53,940 bases of DNA, taken from the NCBI GenBank assembly GCA_003612525.1, contig RAZD01000024.1:1-53940 (forward strand), given 5' to 3'. Position numbers and translations under genes: made by a program. Each line of letters begins with the position of its first letter. Position 1 is the first letter of the stretch. The DNA comes from a bacterium C-53. GTDB lineage: Bacteria; Bacillota; Clostridia; Lachnospirales; Lachnospiraceae. This document shows, in pieces, positions 8,130 through 16,889 of this stretch. The notes beneath the pieces are model-generated. The model searched no databases, was not told where the DNA came from, and saw nothing but the letters and a program-made list of their open reading frames with translations.

Positions 8130-8891
8130 TTGGTTGTATTTTATTTTTCGGGAACGGGCAATACCCGTTACATAGCGAAACGATTTTCACGCAGGATGAA
8201 TGCAGAGTGCTATAGCATTGAAGAACATGCGGATTTTGATTTTCTGATCCGAAAAGAGAAGACAGTTGCGGTGTGTTATCCCGTTTATGGCTCTATGGTG
8301 CCGAGGATTATGAGAGAATTTACCGAGAAATATAAGACAGCGCTGATGAAGAAGAAACTGATCATTTTATGTACGCAGATGATGTTTTCAGGCGATGGTG
8401 CGAGGGCTTTTGCACGCCTTCTGCCGGGATGTGACAGAAATGTCATTTATGCAGAGCATATCAATATGCCAAATAACATCTGCAATTTCTTTCTTTTTCC
8501 CATTACAGAACGGGAACGTATCAGAAAGAAAAAGAATGCCGATCAGAAAGTGGAACGGATATGCCGGGAAGTGAAAAGCGCAAAAATCAGGAGAAGAGGA
8601 TGGAGCCGCTTCTCCACTCTGCTTGGAAAAAGTCAGAATACAGGGTTTCCTGAACTCGAACAGAAGCACCGTTCTTCCTTTAAAGCGGACGAAACCTGCA
8701 TCGGATGCGGCTTGTGCGTAAAACGCTGTCCAATGGGAAATCTTGTTTTGAATGAGGACGGAAGAGTCGAGCAGAAGGACAATTGTACCTTATGCTACCG
8801 GTGCGTGAATATCTGCCCCAGGAGGGCGGCAACGGTTATGATTCATGCAAAACCGAAGAAACAATATAAGGGTCCTTGTAAAAAAAGCTGA
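8130..8891 (+). CDS. EFR1 family ferredoxin-flavodoxin protein
   Basis: This is a two-domain electron-transfer protein of about 253 residues. Residues 1-160 form a flavodoxin-like fold with the FMN phosphate loop FSGTGNTR near the N-terminus and the AVCYPVYGSMVPRIM segment. The C-terminus carries two classical 4Fe-4S clusters, CIGCGLCVKRCPMG and CTLCYRCVNICPRR. TTG 8130 is the most probable start: AAGGAGG at 8115-8121 is correctly spaced from it and gives the usual short N-terminus LVVFYFSGTGNT. The ATG at 8112 would bury the ribosome binding site inside the gene. It may supply electrons to the DUF1848 protein encoded just upstream, which is an inference from position. Confidence 0.85.
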   Translation: MVVFYFSGTGNTRYIAKRFSRRMNAECYSIEEHADFDFLIRKEKTVAVCYPVYGSMVPRIMREFTEKYKTALMKKKLIILCTQMMFSGDGARAFARLLPGCDRNVIYAEHINMPNNICNFFLFPITERERIRKKKNADQKVERICREVKSAKIRRRGWSRFSTLLGKSQNTGFPELEQKHRSSFKADETCIGCGLCVKRCPMGNLVLNEDGRVEQKDNCTLCYRCVNICPRRAATVMIHAKPKKQYKGPCKKS

Positions 8892-8919
8892 TTTTTTGCC
8901 CTCCAAAGCGATGAAAATG

Positions 8920-8948
8920 TTGCAATTTCGACAAAATGAGTTTAGAAT
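8920..8948 (+). promoter_or_regulatory. Candidate promoter of the chemoreceptor gene
   Basis: TTGCAA at 8920-8925 and TAGAAT at 8943-8948 are separated by 17 bases, about 40 bases before the chemoreceptor ATG. No sigma-28 (flagellar) consensus is apparent. Confidence 0.5.
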
Positions 8949-8987
8949 GTTCTTATAACCTTAATAAAACGTATCGGAGGGTATTTT

Positions 8988-10775
8988 ATGGGTAAAAGAA
9001 AGAAGAGCTTGATTAGCTCGATTATGCTGCTCTGTGGAGCAGTTGCTGTCGTTACGGCAGTGGGAATCGGAGGCAATGGGATTTTGTCGATTAAGTCAAT
9101 GGCAACAACAGCTTATAATACATACGAAAATGCAGTTGACAGCGGATATAAGATGGAAATAAAATCTCAGGTTCAGAGTGCAATTGCAGTTCTCCAAAGT
9201 GAGTATGAAATGTTTCAGGCAGGAGAGAAGACGGAAGAAGAGGCACAGGAAGATGCGAAAGACATCGTGCGCGCCATGCGCTACCGCGATGATCAGAGCG
9301 GATATCTGTGGATCGATGCAACAGACTGTACGCTGATCGCGCATGCGATTCTGACAGATCAGGAAGGGACAAATCGCCGTAATCTTATGGACCAGAACGG
9401 CGTCATGATCACGCAGGAGGTTGTCAAGGTGAGTCAGACCGCGGAGAAGAGCGGTTATCATGAGTTTTACTTTACAAAATCGGACGGTGTAACCGTTGCT
9501 CCGAAGATCGCCTACTCCGAGTTGTTTGAGCCGTGGGGCTGGGTGGTTGCTACCGGGAATTACGTAGATGATATGAATGCGGAAAAGGCGCTGGTACGGG
9601 AGAAACTGGATAAGGATTACGAAAAGGTACTTGTCGGTGAAAATGCGGTATTTATTATTGTGATTATTGTCGCCCTTATAGTTTCCTATGTATTCGGTAA
9701 AGTCCTGATTGCTCCGTTAAAGAAGATACAGGGCTTTGCGGCGAGTATCTCAGAGGGTAACCTGACTACGGAAGTAAGTGTAAAGCAGAATAATGAAATT
9801 GGACAGACAGCGGAATCCCTGAGAGCGGCTCAGGAAAATATGAGAGGGCTCCTGCAGGGAATTATGGACGTGTCAAATGGCGTGAGCAGTGCGATTGAGA
9901 ATTTTGACAAGGCATTCCGTAATATGCAGGAATCGATTTCTCAGGTTTCTGTTGCAGTCGAATCCATAGCAGACAATGTGACGCAGCAGGCGGCATCTAC
10001 GGATGATGCGGCGGGCGATGTTGGAAATATGGGTGAGAAGATCAATCAGACAGGCGAGGAAGTGGAAAGTCTCGACCATAATGCGGAGGAAATGAACAGA
10101 ATCAGTGAGCAGTCGATGCAGACTCTTGGTCGTCTGATTGAAGTAAATAATAAGACGAGAGCAAGCATTACGGCGATGGCGGAGCAGACGGAGATGACCC
10201 ACAAGTCTGTTGAGCAGATTCATATCGCGGCGAATTTGATTAATGAGATTTCTGATCAGACCAGCCTTCTTGCACTGAATGCAAGTATTGAGGCGGCAAG
10301 AGCTGGAGATGCGGGGAGAGGTTTTGCAGTTGTTGCGGATGAAATTGCCAAACTCGCAAAGCAGTCTTCTGACTCCGTCGAGAAGATTAGCACGACGGTG
10401 GAAGAACTGCAAAACAATGCAACAAAATCTGTTGTTGCCATGAATGAGATCAATGAGGCAGTGGACGTACAGGTGAATTCCCTGACGGAAACACAGAGTA
10501 TTATGGAAACACTGCATCAGGAACTTGTAAGCTGTTTTTCATCCGTGCATCAGATTGACAGCATGACACAGGAAATCGAGTCACAGAGAATGAATGTGAC
10601 ACAGTCTCTTTCTACCTTGAATCAGCTGGCACAGGATAATGCCGCGGTAGCGGAGCAGACTTCGGCAATGTCTACGGAATTATCGAATGCTGTAAATGAT
10701 TCCGGCAAGATTGTGGAAGAGCTGGAAAGAAAAGTGGCTGCATTGATTGGGAACGTGAATAAGTTTAAGGTTTGA
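8988..10775 (+). CDS. Methyl-accepting chemotaxis protein with Cache sensor
   Basis: This is a 595-residue membrane chemoreceptor. The N-terminal helix spans residues about 11-31. An extracellular sCache_2-type sensor spans about 45-205, with the typical [21 protein letters not shown] and [17 protein letters not shown] stretches. A second membrane helix lies at about 215-240 and a HAMP domain at about 240-295. The long coiled-coil signalling domain has the conserved hairpin tip [20 protein letters not shown] from residue 420. There is no CheR-binding pentapeptide at the C-terminus. No che or flagellar genes are in the window, so this is an orphan receptor locus. The ligand is unknown; Cache_2 domains usually bind small organic acids. 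AUG with a CGGAGGG ribosome binding site. Confidence 0.95.
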   Translation: MGKRKKSLISSIMLLCGAVAVVTAVGIGGNGILSIKSMATTAYNTYENAVDSGYKMEIKSQVQSAIAVLQSEYEMFQAGEKTEEEAQEDAKDIVRAMRYRDDQSGYLWIDATDCTLIAHAILTDQEGTNRRNLMDQNGVMITQEVVKVSQTAEKSGYHEFYFTKSDGVTVAPKIAYSELFEPWGWVVATGNYVDDMNAEKALVREKLDKDYEKVLVGENAVFIIVIIVALIVSYVFGKVLIAPLKKIQGFAASISEGNLTTEVSVKQNNEIGQTAESLRAAQENMRGLLQGIMDVSNGVSSAIENFDKAFRNMQESISQVSVAVESIADNVTQQAASTDDAAGDVGNMGEKINQTGEEVESLDHNAEEMNRISEQSMQTLGRLIEVNNKTRASITAMAEQTEMTHKSVEQIHIAANLINEISDQTSLLALNASIEAARAGDAGRGFAVVADEIAKLAKQSSDSVEKISTTVEELQNNATKSVVAMNEINEAVDVQVNSLTETQSIMETLHQELVSCFSSVHQIDSMTQEIESQRMNVTQSLSTLNQLAQDNAAVAEQTSAMSTELSNAVNDSGKIVEELERKVAALIGNVNKFKV

Positions 10776-10787
10776 TCATAAAAGAAC

Positions 10788-10827
10788 ATAAATAAATGGG
10801 CTGTGTAACAACAGCCCATTTATTTAT
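10788..10827. terminator. Bidirectional terminator between convergent genes
   Basis: The arms ATAAATAAATGGGCTGT (10788-10804) and ACAGCCCATTTATTTAT (10811-10827) form a perfect 17-bp stem around the loop GTAACA. It serves the chemoreceptor on the plus strand and the unknown minus-strand gene, whose TAA stop (10824-10826) lies inside the stem. Confidence 0.9.
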
Positions 10828-11429
10828 ACCTGTGATTCCATTTCTCCTGCTGTGGCAGATGCTATAACATCCGATGCATCTACAAGCTCAGGCGCATCGA
10901 AGGAAACTTCGGCGGAATTAGCAGTTTCATCCGGGTCGGGATTGTCCGGTTTCTCTTCATCATCTTCCCACAGAGATTTATATTTTTCTCTTTTTTCAAG
11001 TTCCTTCATCATGGCTATATTTTTGGAGGACATATAGAGCTCCATGTTGTATTCCATCAGTTTTTTCTCATCCTTTGCAGGAACAATGCCGCCATCGGCA
11101 ATACGTCTGGCAACTTCCATTATTTTGGCGAGGTCAACGGCTGCCTCTTCCATCGCTTCCCCCTGCTGTTTTGTCGCTTCCGCATTAAAAAGAAGCGTAT
11201 GCATATCTGTAACCTGTTCCATAAAGTTATGGTATTCATTATATTTCTCGGAAACCGCATTGTAAGATAAGTCCAGAGAGGCGGCTTCTTTCGCAAATTT
11301 GCTGCTGCCGTCCGGTGTAGCATTTGCTTTTTGCTCCAGCGCTTTTTTCTGTCTGGCAAGGGATAATTTCTGCTGATGGAATTCTTTTAGCTTTACAGAA
11401 TAAACCTGCCTTGCTTCCCCTATTGTCAT
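10824..11429 (-). CDS. Hypothetical coiled-coil protein, 201 aa
   Basis: I do not recognise this family. The product is soluble, with no signal peptide or membrane helix. Residues about 1-85 form a charged helical coiled coil (VYSVKLKEFHQQKLSLARQ onward). A second helical segment spans about 90-155, rich in M, A, E and K. The last 45 residues are acidic, rich in D, P, S and A, and look disordered. AAGGAC upstream of the ATG is a moderate ribosome binding site. It stands alone on the minus strand, converging on the chemoreceptor gene and diverging from the acetyltransferase gene. A structural or scaffold role is possible from the composition only. Confidence 0.75.
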   Translation of the reverse strand: MTIGEARQVYSVKLKEFHQQKLSLARQKKALEQKANATPDGSSKFAKEAASLDLSYNAVSEKYNEYHNFMEQVTDMHTLLFNAEATKQQGEAMEEAAVDLAKIMEVARRIADGGIVPAKDEKKLMEYNMELYMSSKNIAMMKELEKREKYKSLWEDDEEKPDNPDPDETANSAEVSFDAPELVDASDVIASATAGEMESQV

Positions 11430-11573
11430 ATGATCACGTCCTTATGTGTAAATGTATACTTCCTTGTATCTTAAATCATATATCGGCAGCAACCTTGAAA
11501 TTGATTAACAGTATATGTAGCTTTTCGAAAAATTGAGAAATGCAGATATGAAAAGCGCATATCATGAGAGGTA

Positions 11574-11582
11574 TGATATAAT
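11574..11582 (+). promoter_or_regulatory. Extended -10 promoter of the acetyltransferase gene
   Basis: The sequence TGATATAAT (11574-11582) is an extended -10 (TGnTATAAT) about 55 bases before the start codon at 11638. No good -35 box is spaced correctly, which is normal for extended -10 promoters. Confidence 0.45.
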
Positions 11583-11637
11583 AGTTATGAAATTACTTCC
11601 TGTGATTCATGAATTTAGAGAAGAGAAGGAGAAAGAA

Positions 11638-12213
11638 ATGGATATTTGTATCAAAAAACTGACGCGTGAAATGTCAGATGATTTTTTGTATTATTTTGAC
11701 CATGATGCATTTTCAGACCACGAAGAATGGTCCGCCTGCTATTGTCTCCAGAGTCATCTGAGCCAAGAAGAAGACGAGAAGTGTGTTCGAAAAGAAGAAC
11801 GCCGACAGAAAGCAAAAGAACTTGTTCGGCAGGGAATTATGACTGGCTATCTTATATATGATGGTGATAAAATTGTCGGATGGTGCAATGCCGGTGATAA
11901 GTTTGATTATAATCCGGTGTGTGCGGACGAAAGATTTTTAACAGATCAGATCGAAAAAGGAAGAATAAAGGTTTTGTATTGTATGGATATTGCGCCGGGC
12001 TATCGGGGAAAGGGAATTGCGAAGCTTGTCATGGAAAGGTTTTTGGCAGATGCAGAGGAAGAGGGATACTTGTACGTTGAAGGGTATCCGTTTTCAGATA
12101 CAAAGCGGGATTATCAATATAGAGGACCTGTCAGGCTTTATGAAAAATACGGTTTTGAATGTTATAGAAAACAGGGCTGGTTTCTAATTATGAGAAAAAA
12201 GGTTTCAGCGTGA
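11638..12213 (+). CDS. GNAT family N-acetyltransferase
   Basis: This is a soluble protein of about 191 residues that should transfer an acetyl group from acetyl-CoA. The acetyl-CoA pyrophosphate-binding motif is YCMDIAPGYRGKGIAKLVMERF, with the GxGxA turn, followed by the typical strand and tail LYEKYGFECYRKQGWFLIMRKK. AAGGAG at 11626-11631 and the N-terminus MDICIKKLTREMSDDFLYYF favour ATG 11638. An in-frame ATG at 11533 precedes the predicted promoter and is unlikely. The N-terminal half contains a Cys/Trp-rich segment seen in a GNAT branch common in Clostridia. The substrate is unknown. A long hairpin ends the unit. Confidence 0.85.
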   Translation: MDICIKKLTREMSDDFLYYFDHDAFSDHEEWSACYCLQSHLSQEEDEKCVRKEERRQKAKELVRQGIMTGYLIYDGDKIVGWCNAGDKFDYNPVCADERFLTDQIEKGRIKVLYCMDIAPGYRGKGIAKLVMERFLADAEEEGYLYVEGYPFSDTKRDYQYRGPVRLYEKYGFECYRKQGWFLIMRKKVSA

Positions 12214-12226
12214 TTACAGTTTTCAT

Positions 12227-12279
12227 GCCATAAAAACCACCTGAACAACATAAAAAAACGTTTAGGTGGTTTATGTGGC
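12227..12279. terminator. Long hairpin terminator
   Basis: The arms GCCATAAA, ACCACCT and GAAC pair with GTTT, AGGTGGT and TTATG-GGC, with small bulges, around an A-rich loop. The structure sits between the acetyltransferase gene on the plus strand and the end of the ABC permease gene on the minus strand, and may serve both. Confidence 0.7.
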
Positions 12280-12314
12280 ATATCCGGATTGCGGCGGCAA
12301 AGGGTAATTATTGC

Positions 12315-13124
12315 CTAAATGTACAGATCTTTCTTACAAAATACAACAACCCCTGTCGTGTAAAGAATAATTGCACCCATCAACAGGGCCAGTGTTCCAA
12401 TGACGGCACTGCTTTCACCCGCTACAATTCCATTTGCATCAAAAAGGGTAAAGAATGTGAAATATTTAATGACATCAGCCTTTTCGCCAGCATTTGCCAG
12501 CATCTGAAAAATATACATAAGCGCCGGAATGCCGGCTCCTAAAGCAATGCTGTATTTTGTATCTGAAAAAATGCAGGAAGCCAGGAAACAGGTACCGCCA
12601 ATAAATAAATGCAGGCATAAAAGAGAGGCGTTTAATTTTAACAGCTCCGCTATTGCCAGTTCTCCCGGAAAGTTTGTTTCCGCTATCATCATTTCCAGTC
12701 CGGCTGTATAAATCGTAAGCAGCAATATTCCGCTGATGAGAGCAGACATCTGTGTTATTGCAACTGTCCTGCGCTTTATCGGTGATGCTAATAAAGTAAC
12801 CATTGACCCTCTGTCCACGTATCTAACGATAAGGCCGTTTCCGCGCAGAATGCAGAATGCCATAGGAAAAATCAACAGTATAAATCCATAAAGGTATGAA
12901 ATCATAAAGCTGATCAGACTCGTCGCACCGGTGTTCATTCCCACCGAAGCCATCAGTTCCGGCATTGCCTGATAAAAACTATCCAAAGTCGCCATCATCT
13001 CAGGATCGTACATCCTGATAATGATTGTAACATACATGGACAGAATGGCAGCAAACACAAAGAGCATTTTAAGGCTGCCTTTCATTTCCCGTTTATATAA
13101 AGTCATGTTAAGCATTTTCTTCAC
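12315..13124 (-). CDS. ABC-2 type transporter permease
   Basis: This 269-residue integral membrane protein has six hydrophobic helices (about residues 20-38, 68-95, 120-142, 160-188, 195-210 and 235-260). It shows the typical ABC-2 arrangement, in which a cytoplasmic N-terminal helix precedes the first span. It overlaps the ATPase gene by 17 bases and would form a transporter with it. The pairing with a TetR regulator is typical of drug or peptide efflux systems, but the cargo cannot be inferred. The gene ends just after the hairpin at 12227-12279. Confidence 0.9.
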   Translation of the reverse strand: MKKMLNMTLYKREMKGSLKMLFVFAAILSMYVTIIIRMYDPEMMATLDSFYQAMPELMASVGMNTGATSLISFMISYLYGFILLIFPMAFCILRGNGLIVRYVDRGSMVTLLASPIKRRTVAITQMSALISGILLLTIYTAGLEMMIAETNFPGELAIAELLKLNASLLCLHLFIGGTCFLASCIFSDTKYSIALGAGIPALMYIFQMLANAGEKADVIKYFTFFTLFDANGIVAGESSAVIGTLALLMGAIILYTTGVVVFCKKDLYI

Positions 13125-13926
13125 CCCCGTAATAATTCATAAAGATAGTTTCAAGGCTTTGCTTTGCTGCGACTGTAACAAAGTTTCCATTGCATTTCCC
13201 TTCAAAATCCCGTGCAAAATCCTCTGCCAGGTGTGGTGAATCCAAACGGACGGTATATGTATGCATATGCCGTTCTCTTAATGTTTCAACTGAGTCAACC
13301 GTAACAAGCTTTCCGCTTCGGATAATACCGATACGGTCGCAGGTACGTTCTACTTCTTCGAACATATGACTGGACAGAAGAATGGTTTTGCCTTTCTTTT
13401 TTTCTTCTGCAATTACCTCTATAAAGCGATTTTGCATTAAAGGGTCAAGACCGCTTGTAGGCTCGTCCAAAATAAATATAGCAGGGTCGTGCATAAAGGC
13501 GGAGACAATACCAAGCTTTTGTTTCATTCCCTTGCTCATTTTTTTGATCTTACCACTCAGGTCTAATTCGAACCGTTCAAGCATCTCCTGCATCCGGTTC
13601 TCTTTTCCGAGGTTACGGTAATCCGAAACAAATTTCAGGAACTCTTTACCGGTCATATCATCAAAAAAACTGATCTCTCCTGGGATATAGCCAAGTTTTT
13701 TTTGAATTTCATCACGTTTCTTCCAGCAATCCATCCCATCAATCCGAGCGCTTCCCGACCTGGGCTTAATAAATCCCATCAAATGACGGATTGTTGTTGT
13801 TTTGCCGGCGCCATTCGGACCCAGGAATCCAAAGACTTCGCCCTTATCCACTTGAATAGATACATCGAATATTCCTTTCCCCAGGCCGTAATCCCGGGTC
13901 AGGTTTTGAACGTTTATTACACTCAT
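13108..13926 (-). CDS. ABC transporter ATP-binding protein
   Basis: This is a nucleotide-binding subunit of about 272 residues. Motifs in order are Walker A FGFLGPNGAGKTTTIRHL, the ABC signature MSKGMKQKLG (a variant of LSGGQ), Walker B AIFILDEPTSGLDP, and the switch histidine in LLSSHMFEEVE. The C-terminal extension is of the kind found in bacitracin or drug-type exporters. A frame runs 15 codons further upstream, but AGGAGG directly before MSVINVQNLT fixes the start at 13926. That ATG overlaps the TetR stop codon as ATGA (13923-13926), so translation is probably coupled. The three genes form one operon with the permease last. Confidence 0.96.
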   Translation of the reverse strand: MSVINVQNLTRDYGLGKGIFDVSIQVDKGEVFGFLGPNGAGKTTTIRHLMGFIKPRSGSARIDGMDCWKKRDEIQKKLGYIPGEISFFDDMTGKEFLKFVSDYRNLGKENRMQEMLERFELDLSGKIKKMSKGMKQKLGIVSAFMHDPAIFILDEPTSGLDPLMQNRFIEVIAEEKKKGKTILLSSHMFEEVERTCDRIGIIRSGKLVTVDSVETLRERHMHTYTVRLDSPHLAEDFARDFEGKCNGNFVTVAAKQSLETIFMNYYGGEENA

Positions 13927-14543
13927 TGAAATTCCTCCTTGTATGCAATGCTTTTGAACATTGCTGTCCACTGTGTGAATTCTCTTGTTACATCCTCAAT
14001 TTCAATCGGTTTCCCTTCCATCTGGCGGGAGTGAAGATAACCGTCTGTCATCCAAACCAGCATATGGTAAATTTGTTCCGGGTCAATCCCTTCTTTAAAT
14101 TTACCCAGTTCAAGGTTTTTGAAATAGGCGTCATACTTCTTGCCTTTTTCATTGCTTATTTCTGTCTGAATTTCACTGGACACATCCTCTTTCTGTGAGT
14201 AGAAGCAGCGAATTGAAAAACGCATAATAAACGGATTCTCTATTAGTATTTTCACCTTCTTTTCCGTCGCATAGGAAATCAATTCGAAAAAATCAGTTAT
14301 CTCTGATAAATGTGTATCAGAAATGGCATCCTCGACAATTTTTGATACATATTCAAAGGTATGCAGATACAAAGCTTTTTTGTTGTGGAAATAATAAAAC
14401 AGCAGTCCTTTTGAAACGCCCGCTTTCGATGCGATCAAATCGGTAGACGCCCGCTTATACTCATAATCTCCAAATACTTCCATAGAAGCATTGTAGATGG
14501 CCTGTTGTTTTTCTTCCGAAAGTTCATAAAAAGCTTCGTTCAT
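13923..14543 (-). CDS. TetR/AcrR family transcriptional regulator
   Basis: This 206-residue repressor has an N-terminal helix-turn-helix (residues about 12-55; IASKAGVSKGLLFYYFHNKKALY is the family signature) and a C-terminal ligand-binding domain rich in F, Y and W. It is the first gene of the TetR-ATPase-permease operon. It most likely represses its own operon until a substrate of the transporter binds, which is the usual logic for this arrangement. The start codon follows a GGGAGG ribosome binding site. Confidence 0.95.
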   Translation of the reverse strand: MNEAFYELSEEKQQAIYNASMEVFGDYEYKRASTDLIASKAGVSKGLLFYYFHNKKALYLHTFEYVSKIVEDAISDTHLSEITDFFELISYATEKKVKILIENPFIMRFSIRCFYSQKEDVSSEIQTEISNEKGKKYDAYFKNLELGKFKEGIDPEQIYHMLVWMTDGYLHSRQMEGKPIEIEDVTREFTQWTAMFKSIAYKEEFQ

Positions 14544-14586
14544 TTTGCTGCCTCCCTGACCGATTTGGTTTAACCGCTTTGCTTAT

Positions 14587-14628
14587 TCTATATTGTATGG
14601 AATTGACTCAGATTTTCAAGGGGGGGGG
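14587..14628 (-). promoter_or_regulatory. Candidate TetR operon promoter with an adjacent G9 tract
   Basis: On the minus strand, TTGAAA (14619-14614) is followed 17 bases later by ACAATA (14596-14591), with TATAGA just after. The match is fair only. A run of nine G residues (plus strand 14620-14628) lies directly upstream of the -35. A GGTT/AACC dyad between here and the start codon could be a repressor site. Confidence 0.35.
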
Positions 14629-14694
14629 TATGATTCATAAACTTTAGTCTACAAATTACAGACAATTTTGTATCTATGGGGATGCCGGCTTTCG

Positions 14695-16824
14695 TTACAC
14701 TACAATTCTTTGCAGACGACTGCCCATGCGACTTAATATTTCATTTGTGATAGTTCCGGCCTGCTCTGCGATGTCGTAAACTGAAATTTCGAGGGAACCG
14801 GACTTGCCGAGAATTACAGCGATATCCCCCTGCTTTGTGTCAGGTATATGTGTCACGTCAATTAACGTCTGGTCCATACATATGTTGCCTATGATGGGCG
14901 CCTTTTTGCCGTTGAGCAGTACTTGTCCGATTCCTTTTGAAAGTATGCGGGGAATTCCGTCTGCGTAACCGATGGACAGGACGGCCGTCTTTCGGTTTCG
15001 GTCAGCTACGTAGGCAAGACCATAGCCGGCGGCTTCTCCCTGATACAAATCTTTCACACAGGCGACTCTTGCTTTTACGGACAGAATCGGGTAAAGGGCT
15101 GTCGGACAGTCACGGATATCTGTGCGATTGCTCAGCACGCCGTAGAGTGCGATTCCGACTCTTGCGTAATCGCCGGATAATTCGGGGTAGTTGAAAATAC
15201 CATAACTGGCCTGTAAGTGTGTTTTCGGGCGTGCATAACCACGCTCCTTAAGCTGCGAGAGCACATTGTAAAACATCTCACTCTGTGAAAAGGTGAAATT
15301 CTGGTCAATATCGTACAAAACATCGGAAGCGCACAGATGTGTATAAATGCCTTCAACGACCAGATGTTCAAGTTCAAAAATCGTACAGATTTCATGAATC
15401 TTTTCACTCCGGATTCCCAAACGGTGCATGCCTGTATCAATTTTCAGATGCACTTTGATTTTCTCTCCGTAAGCATTCAGCGTCTGTGCATAGGGATAAT
15501 CAACAACGGTCTGAATCAGGCGGTATTTTTTTAACAGGTGAAACTGCTCAGGGTGGGTATAGCCCAAGATAAGAATTTCTCCTTTTATACCGTTTTTACG
15601 CAGGGATACGGCTTCCTGGACAGAAGCCACGCAGAAAGATTTGATTTTACAGGCATTCAGCTCTTTGGCAATCAGGACTGCTCCGTGGCCATATGCATCA
15701 GCCTTTATAGCAGGCATCAATTCGCACCCAGCAGGCAGCAGGTTTTTTATTTCTGTCAGATTTTTTCTTAGATTTTCGCGATTCAATTCGATCCATGCAC
15801 GCTCTTTTCCTGAATCCGGATCTGGTTTATTGTTGTGGAAATACGTAATTATCACGGCAAAGAGATAGGAGAACATACATACCAGAATAAAATGGATGAC
15901 GCTGTTGTCAACAAACAGTGATGTAAGACCGGTAAATTTTGCAATGCCGCGAACCAGCAGAATCATCAGCGGGTGAATCAGATAGATCCATGTGGACTGA
16001 ATCCGAAGATGGGCTGCTGGACGGGCTTTTACACTCAGAATATACTGAAACAGAAAAAACATACAGGGCAGCAATGCAAGATACATACTGTCATGTCGCT
16101 GCATCTGAAACGCGTGAAGCGTCAGCCCTTCCACAATCATGAATACGGATGAGATCAGCAGTCCTGTCAGGGCAGTCATTTTCGGGCAGAGTCTGGTTCG
16201 GCTGAGAAGCGCTCCCATTACGAGGAAAATTGGAACATAAAAGATGCCGTTTCTTGTGTAGGAGAACAGTTGAAAGAACCGTTCATAAACGATACGGATG
16301 TGCGGCAGGTTTTCGATCAGGCCCCAGTAGCTGTCTCCGAATAAGCCCGTGAGATAGAGGAGCAGAGAAACCAGAACAATCGCCGGAAACGGGAGTCTTC
16401 TGCTCATAAGGAGGATAATCAGAAGGCCGAGTATGGAGGCAGGAAGGTACCATAAATGATAGAAAGTGCCGTCAAATAACACGATGCGAAATAACTTCCC
16501 TGCCGTGATTCCCCTGAAATGTCCCGCATAAATGTTAACAGGAAGATAAATGATAACAGACATAACATACAGTAAGAACGCTTTCTTAAGGAACATGACA
16601 GCCGGACTGTAGTCACGCGGTCTGGAGAAAAGAAACGGTGATACTGTAAAATATCCGGTCACCATAAGGAAGAAAGGGACTGCTGTTCTGGCGGCAACCC
16701 GTGTCAGTACGAAGTCAGCGTCTGCGCTTATGGAAGAAAGGGGCGACGTATGTATGGCGATCACGAAAAAGGATGATGCCATTTTGAAAGAATCAAGTGC
16801 GTGAAACTGCTTTTTTGATGTCAT
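14695..16824 (-). CDS. vanT: Membrane serine/alanine racemase, VanT type
   Basis: This is a bifunctional protein of about 709 residues. Residues 1-340 are an acyltransferase_3-like membrane domain with about ten helices (VIAIHTSPLSSIS, VPFFLMVTGYF), thought to take up L-serine. Residues 360-709 are an alanine racemase-type PLP domain with the PLP lysine in AIKADAYGHG, HRLGIR, RVGIALYG and the GYGLAY loop. In the TITNEI segment near the C-terminus an Asn (N694) replaces the Tyr of ordinary alanine racemases (Y354 in the Geobacillus enzyme). This change is known from VanT-G (N696) and linked to serine racemisation. The start is set at MTSKKQFHALDSF; MVIFM four codons upstream is possible. It follows the vanG-type ligase, to which it would supply D-serine. 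Confidence 0.9.
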   Translation of the reverse strand: MTSKKQFHALDSFKMASSFFVIAIHTSPLSSISADADFVLTRVAARTAVPFFLMVTGYFTVSPFLFSRPRDYSPAVMFLKKAFLLYVMSVIIYLPVNIYAGHFRGITAGKLFRIVLFDGTFYHLWYLPASILGLLIILLMSRRLPFPAIVLVSLLLYLTGLFGDSYWGLIENLPHIRIVYERFFQLFSYTRNGIFYVPIFLVMGALLSRTRLCPKMTALTGLLISSVFMIVEGLTLHAFQMQRHDSMYLALLPCMFFLFQYILSVKARPAAHLRIQSTWIYLIHPLMILLVRGIAKFTGLTSLFVDNSVIHFILVCMFSYLFAVIITYFHNNKPDPDSGKERAWIELNRENLRKNLTEIKNLLPAGCELMPAIKADAYGHGAVLIAKELNACKIKSFCVASVQEAVSLRKNGIKGEILILGYTHPEQFHLLKKYRLIQTVVDYPYAQTLNAYGEKIKVHLKIDTGMHRLGIRSEKIHEICTIFELEHLVVEGIYTHLCASDVLYDIDQNFTFSQSEMFYNVLSQLKERGYARPKTHLQASYGIFNYPELSGDYARVGIALYGVLSNRTDIRDCPTALYPILSVKARVACVKDLYQGEAAGYGLAYVADRNRKTAVLSIGYADGIPRILSKGIGQVLLNGKKAPIIGNICMDQTLIDVTHIPDTKQGDIAVILGKSGSLEISVYDIAEQAGTITNEILSRMGSRLQRIVV

Positions 16825-16846
16825 AAAAATAACCATGCCTTTCCAT

Positions 16847-16879
16847 AGCCTGCGAATTTGGGCCGCAGGCACAAATTTG
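16847..16879 (-). repeat. Dispersed intergenic palindromic repeat, copy 1
   Basis: Read on the minus strand it begins CAAATTTGTGC and ends GCAGGCT. Copy 2 at 18593-18624 begins and ends identically, and about 27 of 32 positions match. Within this copy GCCTGCG and CGCAGGC (plus strand 16848-16854 and 16864-16870) form a perfect 7-bp hairpin. The element lies between the ligase and the racemase genes, oriented with transcription. Confidence 0.65.
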
Positions 16880-16889
16880 CTTTTCAGAA

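Noticed and set aside
9873-10517. A 214-codon frame on the minus strand
   Set aside because: It lies wholly antisense inside the chemoreceptor gene and its composition (many H, R, C, L) is that of an antisense shadow.
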